Translations under genes and position numbers: made by a program
Assembly: GCA_031763025.1 (NCBI GenBank)
Contig: JASSKH010000037.1
Span: 2,046,001 to 2,110,000 of the forward strand
Direction: 5' to 3'
DNA from: Macrocystis pyrifera
Taxonomy: Eukaryota > Sar > Phaeophyceae > Laminariales > Laminariaceae
DNA: 64,000 nt
The notes under the pieces: generated by a model
Database searches by the model: none
What the model saw: the letters and a program-made list of their open reading frames with translations, nothing else
What the model was told of the DNA's origin: nothing
Part shown: positions 24,884 to 34,800 of the stretch, one piece after another
Position numbering within the stretch: position 1 is the first letter of the stretch
Layout of the letters: each line of letters begins with the position of its first letter

Positions 24884-25275
24884 TCGTAACTCAGATCCGG
24901 GGTCACACTTATATATCATAGCAGTCGCTTCTCCCGCCCCCCCGCCCACCGCCGCGCCACCAAACCATTCGACGCTGCCATCCAGTGCAAAAAGTCCGCC
25001 TCACAAGCGGTTCTTAGTATTAACAGGATGCATCTCAGCTTTCATGCGACTCGCGCCCAACACGGCACTTCGCGCTTGGTGCAAGCGATGTCTGCCTGGT
25101 CGGTGAAAACCCCGACGTGCTCCGTCTCGGCGTCGTAGGAGATGCGAGGGTCTATGGTCCTACGACTACGGCCATGCACGGCATGAGCACACACACCCCC
25201 CTCTACGGTCCGCGCCTTGCTATTGTTAAAGCGAGAAGACTTTAGCCCTTTCTTCCCTCGTCGACTCCGCCGAAC
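24884..25275. repeat. Paralogous repeat, copy with SINE insertion
   Basis: The left part CGTAACTCAGATCCGGGGTC and the right part TAGCCCTTTCTTCCCTCGTC match 52589-52836 closely. Here the two parts are separated by a SINE-like element (24962-25200). In the partner copy there is instead a MITE at 52691. The family itself is unidentified. Confidence 0.7.
24962..25200 (+). mobile_element. SINE-like element, sense copy with short C tail
   Basis: It runs from ACCATTCGACGCTG through AAGCGGTTCTTAGTA, GCGCTTGGTGCAAGCGATG and GGTGAAAACCC to CATGCACGGCATGAGCACAC, then a C-rich tail. It is about 240 bases, roughly 60% of the longest copies, so 5'-truncated. Confidence 0.78.
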
Positions 25276-25409
25276 TGCGCCTACCCACATTATCAATAGG
25301 CGCTCTCAGTAGTCTTTGTTCCCTGCTTTTTTGTTTTAATGCTCTCAACAAAAACAATCTCTCCACCGTGGGATTATACAGTGACAACAGGAAGAACGCT
25401 ATTACTTGG

Positions 25410-25653
25410 GGTCATTCTTGTCGGAGAGCTTTTTGTCCATAATTTCCATGTTTTCTTCTCGCGAATTTTTTAATCTTCCAGATTTTCCTGTTTTTTTTTC
25501 CAAATATGTGAAATTTAACAAACATGACTTTTATGCCTCTGGAGAATTTCACGAATAGTGACAGAACGCCTCCGTATATTGGTACATTCCTCCAACTATG
25601 TTATTCCCAAACTTTGGAAATTCTGGAAAAAAGCTCTCCGATAAGAATGAACC
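25410..25653. mobile_element. Second MITE family, copy A
   Basis: Inverted ends of about 35 bases read GTCATTCTTGTCGGAGAGCT at the left and AGCTCTCCGATAAGAATGA at the right, with an AT-rich centre containing GTGACAGAACGCC. No protein is encoded. Confidence 0.8.
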
Positions 25654-26330
25654 ACATTGCTGTACTGTTAATAGCATTTGAGGGTAACCCACCATATAAT
25701 GTGTGGCCCGCTTGTCCACTAGAACATCCTTGCCGCTGCTTGTGCTTGCACCTAGTCCGTACTGGTTGTACTGCACTTAGTCTACCGTTACAGGTATCAT
25801 ACGACCTGCTCCACACTGCTGTTACTGCTTACTACTGTTTCTACTGCTGTGTACCAGATACGCAGCATGCGTGCACAGCAACAGCGGTATATACTTCTCG
25901 TACTACTGCAGTACGTAATATACTGCTGTGGCTCTACTGGGCTATACTCTACCTTGTATACCCCGGTGTAGTACGAATAGTATAGCAAGGTAATCGTTGC
26001 CCTCATGGCACAGGACTCCGTTGAATCCGAAAGTGGGCCTAGACTGCGTGTCGGCTATTGATTTCGCGCGGTATGCAGGTCAACGTCGGCAGCGGTTTGG
26101 GACTAGATTTTGCGAGGATTGGAGTTTTTTGTTTGGGTCAGACAGTCAGACAGACAGACAGACAATCAGGTTTCGAATATCCGATTAAGAGTACTTTAGG
26201 CGAATAAATCTAGGGAATAGGTACCCGCGGCAAATGATATGTACCATTATGACATCATGTAGGGCGGCGGTGGGGCGCTCGCTCTAGGGCGACTGTCATC
26301 AGGTTACCCGTCTCGTTTCGTCTCTTCTCA

Positions 26331-26640
26331 TTTTTTCACACCAAAAAAGTAACTCCTTCAAACCGAAAGGTCATTCCTGCACACCAAAAAGGCACTATCT
26401 CACACCCAAAAGGGATTCCTGCACACCGAGAGGCCCTTCTTTCATACCGAAAAGTCATCCCTTCACACCAAAAGGTCATGCCTTCACACAAACAAGGCAT
26501 GATTTCACACCAAAAAAGTAATTCCTTCACACGCAAAAAAGAAATTCCTCCACATCGAAATACTCATTCCTTCACACCAAAAGAGGCATTCTTTCACACC
26601 AAAACTCATTTCCTTACACCAAAAAGGTAAAATTCCTTCG
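26331..26640. repeat. Minisatellite, about 21 bp unit
   Basis: About fourteen diverged units of the type CACACCAAAAAGGTCATTCCTT. The divergence suggests an old array. Confidence 0.88.
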
Positions 26641-27019
26641 CATCAACGATATCACACATCAGACAGATCATGATCTACACTAGAAAATGCGCTAAATCCC
26701 CATATTTCCGTTATGATACGAACGTTGTCCAAGAATGCCCAGGCATATCCACCAAAAACATGCCTGAATAAAACCGTTGTGTGGGGGTGGACGCTTGCAG
26801 CAGTACTACGATTCGTAGTACTTGCCTTCGCGCGCGCGTGTCTGGGATATTCTTGCGTCATCGTACGGGCACACCCCTTCCTTCTTCCAGCAAGTCGGGA
26901 AGTATTTCGCGTGGCCATATATAGACCCCCCCCCCGCGGCAAACCTGATATATATAAATATCTTGCAGATCACAAAGTTCAGGACTCCATCTTCCCCGAA
27001 AGTTGCATCAAAGATAGTG

Positions 27020-27390
27020 AATTGAGGATCTGATCTGATCTGTCCGATGATGATCTGATCTGATATGTCCCGCGAGGCGTTCTACGATAGAGCTTCACCC
27101 TGAAATTTCTGAGACTCCCTCACTTGACCTTAAGGAGCTCCACACCTCACCCGAAAACTAACTTCAGCGAAAATCAAATAGCATCTGGATGAATAATCCC
27201 ACGGCCCAAGTATACAACTACGTCATTTTTGGAAACAAGATTGGCCTTCAGACGATATTGGGTTGAGGAGCCGCGTCATTCAGAAAATATTTTAGCGGAA
27301 GCGCACAGTAGAAAGCGTCCAACGAGGATATGATCTGATCTGTGCGATGAGGGTCTGATCTGATATGTCTGATGAGGATCTAATAGGCCG
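27020..27390. repeat. Paired GATCTGATCTG clusters
   Basis: GAGGATCTGATCTGATCTGT-type runs occur at 27026-27068 and again at 27326-27385, about 300 bases apart. The similar order around both suggests a diverged duplication. Confidence 0.5.
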
Positions 27391-27618
27391 AAGTTAAGTT
27401 ATCTCATTTCACACCAACAACACCTGAAAGTTATTTATTGCCGTGTGTACCCGTCCCCGAAGCAACACGACAACGTTTAGCTCGAACTCTGTCCCAAACA
27501 AAAAAACGCGTCAAATTTAATCCATGCTCCAAGAAAACGACTAGAATATTCCTGCCGAACTGGTTGTAAGGAAGGCTCACTACTAATATTAGCCCTAACG
27601 AACAGTGCGGTAGAATGT

Positions 27619-27850
27619 TTCGAATAGTGTTGGATGTCGGATATCCATATCGGAATTGAATTCGATCCGATACCGATAAACAAAAAAAAAGGACGTAATC
27701 GATACGATTTCAATATTTGATACACCGAAGCTTTCGTTCAGTGTCAGCAACAAAATAAAAACACGGAGATGTGGAACAAACAAGTTCGATACGATATATC
27801 GATATTTCGATATATCAAAACTTTCGTTTCGATATCCAACACTATTTTCT
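27619..27850. mobile_element. Putative MITE downstream of VPS26C
   Basis: AATAGTGTTGGATGTCGGATATC near 27615 is mirrored by GATATCCAACACTATT near 27831, giving an inverted-repeat unit of about 230 bases with an AT-rich, ATATCGATA-rich centre. It lies just past the VPS26C stop codon and may be in its 3' UTR. It is a single copy here, so the family is uncertain. Confidence 0.5.
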
Positions 27851-27910
27851 ACGTAAGAAATACAACGTATCCTCTCCCCTATTGGTCGAGGACACCATTC
27901 TTCATCCATT

Positions 27911-28141
27911 TCACACCAACAAGATCTGAAAATTCTGTGTCGCGGTGTAACCGTCCGCCTCCGCGAAGCACACGATAACGTTCAGCTCGAACTCCACTCT
28001 GAAGCGCGGCGTGACCATGGTAGGGCAGGAGAAGAGCCTCGGCAGCACCATGTAGATCGGTATGGCCAGGCCTCGACAGACGTCGCCGTCTCCTATCTGC
28101 AAGTTCTGAATCTCGGTCGCCTCCCGCAGTTGACCTTCCGG
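27911..28141 (-). CDS. VPS26C: VPS26C exon 8, C-terminal exon with stop
   Basis: 77 codons from acceptor AAAAAAAG|CCG to TGA. It holds the most conserved block, EIQNLQIGDGDVCRGL, then YMVLPRLFSCP and the final beta strands. The acceptor is preceded by purines rather than pyrimidines, which is unusual. The frame is open further upstream, but the aligned family length supports this start. Confidence 0.92.
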   Translation of the reverse strand, partial: PEGQLREATEIQNLQIGDGDVCRGLAIPIYMVLPRLFSCPTMVTPRFRVEFELNVIVCFAEADGYTATQNFQILLV

Positions 28142-30760
28142 CTTTTTTTTACAAGCAACAAAATGTTGGGGGCGTTTTTCGAGGGGGGCGGGGGGCGGGG
28201 ATGGGGCCATTTGGCGCGGGGGGGAGGGGGGGAGGGGTGGAGACATTTGGGGGGGGGGGTTACTCATGTCATGCTTGGCCGTAGGGAAGGGGGGTGCACT
28301 CAGGTCATACCTGGTCTTAGTCTTACGACAAATTTCCTCGCATCCCTACAATGGCGGGAAGGGGTTTGCACCGATCAGGCCGTGGGGGGGGGGGGGTATG
28401 GAGTCATTTTGGAGGGGGGAAGTGGGGAGGTTGTTGGACGTACTCTCGGGGGGGGGGGGGGGGGGTGTACTCATTTATCATGCATGGCCGTAGTCGTATG
28501 ACCATAAGACCCTCGCATCCCTACGAAGCCGGGACGGAGCGCGTCGGGTTTTCACCGATCAGGCAGACATTGCTTGCACCAAGCGCAAAGCGAAACGTGA
28601 GGTGTCCGGCGAGTCGCATGAAGGGTGAGCTGCATCCAACTAAGAACCGCTTTAGAGGCGGATTTTCTTGCATATGGACAACAGCATCAACGAATTGATT
28701 TATTTTCTGGTGTGGCCACTTCCAGAGACAGTAATGGGTTCACTATGTAACTGCCTCTTGGGCGTCTTACCACATACACACTACGTGATATCATCATCTC
28801 CCTTGTGCGGAGTAGAGGTTATCCCCGCACAAAAATGATCCAACTCGACCGCTAGCCGTGGTGACCGCCAAAAAAAAAAAAAAAAAAAAAAAAAAAAGTG
28901 GGGGGGGGGGGACGTACTCATGTGTTGCTTGCCTTAGTCATTTGACCATTGACCACGCATATCCCTTTCGAGACGGAGCACCGTTCCTACTCCTAATAGA
29001 GACACCTCCAACAGTTGGACGCTCATCACGTTGTGTCCATGTATTACATAGAAACTTTTTGCTAGTCTTATCCCCTTCCTGTTTGGCCGTCTGTGGCCAC
29101 CATCTATCTCCTAGGATAGCGATCGTTTTCTCGCTGCTATTTCGTGTACCAAACTCCTCCATGTCACATTCGTCTATTTGCCTCATCGCCTCTTCTAGTA
29201 CATCCCGTTCCTCCTTGTACATTTCACATTCTCCTACTTGTGAGTTCTACTCTCTATTGCTTTGCCACACGGGCACCTCTGTGCATCTACTTCCTCCTCC
29301 CGGCTACTGGTGTACCTCTTTCTTCTTTCTGGCAGGTCCAGGTCATACACACGAAATCGCAGTTCCAGCGTTTTCGCGAAGTCCATTGGGCCGTGCAAAT
29401 ACGTTTTATTCCTATCCCTTCGCTTAATCCTCCGTATATCTCTAAGTGGTTATCTGATTCCACCTTGTTTCTTAGCGCTAGCCTTTCCCTTCTCTCTATC
29501 CTTTCTTCTACTTCTGCCTTGTACCTCCCAAACTTCTCTGCGGAGATCAAGTCTCCCTAGTTTTCTCCTATACCCTTCCATACTTTCTCGACTTGGGGGG
29601 GGGGTGGGGGGGGGGGGGGGGGGGGGGGGGGGGCGTACTCATTTGTTGCTTGCCTTAGTCATTTGACCATTGACCACGCATCCCTTTCGAGACGGAGCAC
29701 CGTTCCTACTCCTAATAGAGACACCTCCAACAATTGGGCGCTCATCACGTTGTTTCCATATATTACATATAAACTTTATGCTAGTCTTATCCCCTTCCTG
29801 CTTGGCCTCCTGTGGCCACCATCTATCTCCTAGGATAGCGATCGTTTTCTCGCTGCTATTCATTGTATCAAACTCCTCCATGTCACATTCGTCTATTTTC
29901 CTCATCTCCTCTTCTAACACACCCCGTTCCTCCTTGTATATTTCACATTCTCCTACTATGTGAGTTCTACTCTCTATTGCTTTGCCACACGGGCACATCT
30001 GTGCGTCTACTTCCTCCTCCTCCCGGCTACTGGTGTACCTCTTTCTTCTTTCTGGCAGGTCCAGGTCCCCTCACGAAAGCGCAGTTTCAGCGTTTTCGCG
30101 AAGTCCATTGGGCCATGCAAATACGTTTTCATTCCTATTCCTTCCCTCAACCCCCCGCATATCTCTTAAGTGTTTTTCCGATTCCACCTTGTTTCTTAGC
30201 GCTAGCCTTTCCCTTCTTTTATCCTTTCTTCTACTTCTGCCTTGTACCTCCCAAAATTATCATGCATGGCCGTAGTCGTATGACCATAGACCCTCGCATC
30301 CCTACAATGCCGGGACGGAGCACGTCGGGTTTTCACCGATCAGGCAGACATTGCTTGCACCAAGCGCGAAGCGCCGTGGGGTATTGGGCGAGTCGCATGA
30401 AGCGTGAGCTGCATCCAACTAAAAACCCCTTATGAGGCGGATTTTCTTGCATATGGATGACAGCATCAATGAATCGATTTAACATCTGGTGTGGCCACGT
30501 CCAGAGACAGCAAAGGGTCTACTATGTAACTGCCTCGTGGGTGCCTTACCATATACACAGTACGTGATACGATCATCCCCCTTGTGCGGAGGAGAGGTTC
30601 TATCCGCACAAAAATTACCCAACTCAACCGCCAGCCGTGGTGACCGCAAAAAAAAAAAAAAAAAAAAAAAACGGTACCCTGGCTGTCTAGCTCACGTAGT
30701 GAGAGGCGTGTTTTATAGCGTCGTCGCCAACCGACGCCAACCTAACCTGTATACATATAT

Positions 30761-30798
<38 letters not shown>

Positions 30799-31854
30799 GA
30801 AACTGCTTTGATGACCCCCGTGGGAAGGTGATCAGGTGGTGGATAGTGAGCGTGCAAGCCGCGGTGGGATCGAGCTTGAAGCCTCTTCAAGAAGAACACA
30901 CTATTAGCCAATAGATGAGCTTCACTGCTACCTGGTACCTGGTATTCAATATTACGCTCAACGTGACCGAAGAAAATGAAACGTGTTCTCGGCGGTGAAA
31001 AAATCGTACGGCGCGAAAGTTTTTTTTCTTGGAAAAATGTCGCATATTTCATTTTTGCTGCAAAACCAAAACGCAGTCTCAATTTTTGCCAGGTATCAAT
31101 CACAAAACGTCGCAACCAATCGCATGGAGGGAACCGCAAACCTTTCGAGCAGAACAGCGGACACAACCGCCGCTCACAGAGTCGTATTCCCGGCTACTTT
31201 CGACCCGAAACCACAACGAAAAAAAAAAAAAGCAAAAGGAGCCAACGAAAAAGGGGAAACCCTTACTTTTTGACAATTATCGCGCAGCGCATATAATATA
31301 TATATATATATACGTACACACAAGGTACGAGACCGACCGACAACCTCTAGTGCGAAACGCCTCCGCAAAAAACGCTATTAACCTATTAATACAAATACAG
31401 CTCAGTAGGCCGGTCGGTCACAGTGGGCCGGTCGGTCACCGACAACGCCTTCTGTGTCCTACCTGCTCCACCGTTTCGACTCGCACCAGCTGCACCTCCA
31501 ACGACTGCCCTCAGTGTGACAAGGCACAGCCGCCCGATGTCAAACAGGCGTACGGAAAGCGTGGAGGGGGGAAGGAGGGGGGGGGAGGGGGGGGGGGGAG
31601 GGAGGGAGGGAGGAACGAAGGGAGGAAGGGAGGGAGGGAAGGAAGGAGGGAGGGAGGGAGGGGAAGGGGGGGGGGGGGGGGGGGCAGGGAGGGAGGGAGG
31701 GACGGAGGGAGGGAGGGGGGAGGGAGGGGGGGGGAGGGAGGGGGAGGGAGGGAGGGAGGGAGGGAGGGAGGGAGGGAGGGAGGGGGGAGGGAGGGAGGGA
31801 GGGGGGAGGGAGGGGGGGGGGAGGGAGGGGGGAGGGAGGGGGGAGGGGGGGGGG

Positions 31855-31890
<36 letters not shown>

Positions 31891-34800
31891 GGAGGGGGGG
31901 AGGGAGGGGGGGGGAGGGAGAGAGGGGGGGGGGAGGGGGGGGGGGGCCGTAACGAGGGGGCGAGGGATTATTGTTGTTTCTGAATGGAACTCCACGTAGT
32001 CGAAACGCAGCCTCTCTCCCCTCGAGTCTCGTCTTTCCGTTGGGCATGCAGTGGGGCGGGGTCGGGGGTTCTCCTCTCGATGCTCTCGCGGCTTTGCAGT
32101 GTACCATCTCGCGGGAGGCAACGTAAAAATTACACGCTTTCACTGCTACACTGCCGTCAAGCCGGTAACTATAGCATCTACTTCTTCCCGCTCCCTGCCC
32201 AATAAATGACGAGGCACTCGTTCACACGACCAATGGCGTCAATACCCCCCCCGCGCCTGTCTGCTTCATCTCGAAAGGGATGCCTAGTCAATGGTCGAAT
32301 GACTAAAGCAAGCAACAAATAAGTACGCCCCCCCCCCTCCCCCGGCCGGGTGTGAAGCCCGACGTCTTCCGTTCCGGCATCGTAGGGATACGAGGGCCGG
32401 CACGGTCATACAACGAGTACCCCCCCCCCCCCCCCCCTGAACGATGCTCCGTCTCGAAAGGGATGCGTAGTCAACGATAAAAAGACGAAGGCAGGCAACA
32501 AATGAGTACGCCCTCTTCCGTCTTGGACGACGGGCTACTGACATATATACGACGTCGTCAATGCATGACAAAATGAGTATGTCCACACACACCCCCACAC
32601 ACACTGACCCGCTCCCGCCCCTCGTCACCATACCACGAGGAAAACCGCCATCGTACCTTGATCGGGAGCTCTGACTCTTCTACCACCACCTCTCCCGTCA
32701 AGGGCCGGCTGGTTGAGATGGTGGCGGCGTGCAGTCGCCCCGTGACTCGAAAGGGTCGCAACCGTCGCTGTCTGCCGTATCGCCTGGGCGCGTACTCGAG
32801 CGTCTCGTGAGTGAGTTCGAAAGGTACTTCCATTGTTGGGGTCGGTACCTCCCCGGGCACTTCGACTGTCGAGAGGATGGAACGTTGCGGGGTTGAGTTC
32901 GGTTGGCATTGAGTGCGGGTTCGTGAGGGTTCAGTTCGGTTGGGTTTGGTTTGGTTCGGTTTGGTTGGGTTTGGTCGGTTTGGGTTTGTCGGTGTGGTTG
33001 GGTTAGGCTTGGTTTGGTTCGGTTTGGTTAGGTTGGGTTCGGTTTGGTGTGGTTCGGTTCGGTTCGGTTCGGTTCGGTTCGGTTCGGTTCGGTTTGGTTC
33101 AGCTCGGTTCTGTTCTGTTCTGTTCTGTTTCGGTTCGGTTCGGTTCGGTTCTGTTCGGTTCGGTTCGGTTCTGTTCGGTTCGGTTCGGTTTGGTTTGGTG
33201 TGTGATTTTGAATGACACTTCCGTTGCTGGGGTCGGCACGTTCCCGGGCAACTCGACTGAATTGACGAAGCGTTGGGTTGGGCTGGGTTGGGTTGGGCTG
33301 CGTTTGGTTTGGCTATAATTGGTTTGATTCGCTTCGGGTCGGTTTGGTTTGACTCAGGGGTGAGGGGTGAAAGCGACAGGAGGAGGACAAGGTGGGCGAG
33401 ATAACGTGGAGACTCTGCTCGAGGTGCAACAGAATGCATGCGCGTACGTACACACGCGCAAAAAGGAACGCCGTGTTCGTACTTTCAGATTTCGTGGGAG
33501 GAAACAGCAACGCAGCAGCAGCAGCAACAGCAACAGCAGCAGCAGCAGCAGCACGATGCGAGTGCTGACTGCTCGGCACGACTTGGCGGAACGGTAGGGG
33601 AAGACGCCTTCCTCTGCTGTTCGTCCGTCTTCCTCTCTATCTCTCTCTTTCCCTTTCTCATTATGATGATTTCTGCCTATCTCTCTCGCGAACCGTTTAT
33701 CTCGCTCTCTATACGTGTGCCTTTTTTCCCTTCCCTTATACGTCTCCCTCTCGTTTGTATCTCTCACTCTCTCTCCCTCTCTCCAGGGGGTCAACGGGAC
33801 ATCTTACCCATGAACTCGATCTTCTTGAACAGCTCTTTGCGCATCATCCCGCGCTCAATTTTTGCACTGATGTGGTAACCTGGTGCAGACGACAGGCGAA
33901 AGGCGTACACAACCAGGGAGTGGGGGGGCGTATTCATTTGTTGTTTGCCTTAGTCATTTGACCATTGACCACGCAATCGAGACGGAGCACAACCAGGGGG
34001 GGGGGGGGGGGGGGGGGTAGGGGACAGTCAAGGCCATCCGAACAATCGCATAAAAAATCCTCGATAAATAAGCATCTCGCAAGACTAGTATCCCCTCATA
34101 CGACTACGACCATGCATGATATGAGGTACATTCCGTCAACCCCCCCTCCCCTCCCGAACTCGCCTACTCCCTCCCTCCAACCCCCACCACCTCCAACTCA
34201 CCCCCCCCCCCCCCCAACCCCCACCTGCCCAACGGTGCTCGTCTCGGAAGGGGTGCGTGGCCAATGGTCAAAGTGGCTAAGGCAGGCAACCATGAGTACG
34301 CCTCCCCCCCCCCCGCCCCTCCAACTCTCACACTCCTCAACCCCAACTCCTCCTTACCCCCACCCCCGGCTGCCGAAAAAAGAACTCGCTGAATGTGTTC
34401 CAACGGTAATATCGTCCGCATTGTACTATACTTCTTATGTATTATGTAAATATTGTATGCATATCCTACTCATTGCCACCGCAACGAATCTTAGCGCGAA
34501 GCGAAACGGGACGGGGATACCGCGGGGCTCACCTATCGAGAGGTACACCCCGGAGTAGCTGTTTAGTAGTGGCTGAACACGAAAAATTGCGATAGAAGAG
34601 GCATAGCGCGCGCGGGGGGGGGGGGGGGGCAGGAGGGGAGGGAGGGGGTCGATGGCTATTAGTTTTCGACGATAAAAAATACAGAAGAGCGGCGGGGACG
34701 GGATAAAGTTTTTTAGGGCCCGAGAGGTGAAAACTAATCTTATTCAAGAGATCGGCATCATATAATACAAAACCCCGTGACACTACTACCCGAACCTCTA

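Larger units (their letters stand above)
28142..31462 (-). other. VPS26C: VPS26C intron 7, retroelement cluster
   Basis: This 3.3 kb intron holds four retroelement units in the same (minus) orientation, each bounded by long G runs on the plus strand, plus a 34-base G run at 30764-30797 and the start of a non-repetitive segment at 30900-31460. No coding exon is needed between exons 7 and 8. Confidence 0.8.

Noticed and set aside
28818-28835. tRNA-derived head of the SINE-like element
   Set aside because: The only B-box-like sequence is on the strand opposite to the C-tailed sense orientation, and the A-box match needs insertions. Origin left open.
31511-32143. Long Pro-rich and Gly-rich frames on both strands
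   Set aside because: They follow from the polypurine tract and are open in several frames at once. The tract lies in a VPS26C intron.
32930-33330. GGTTC/GGTTCG array as a telomere-like repeat
   Set aside because: The pentamer does not match known algal or plant telomere units, and the array is internal, imperfect and in an intron.
32558-33439. A 293-codon minus-strand frame
   Set aside because: Only its downstream part (32657-32865) is coding, as VPS26C exon 6. The Asn-Arg-Thr-Glu-Pro repeats come from the intronic pentamer array.
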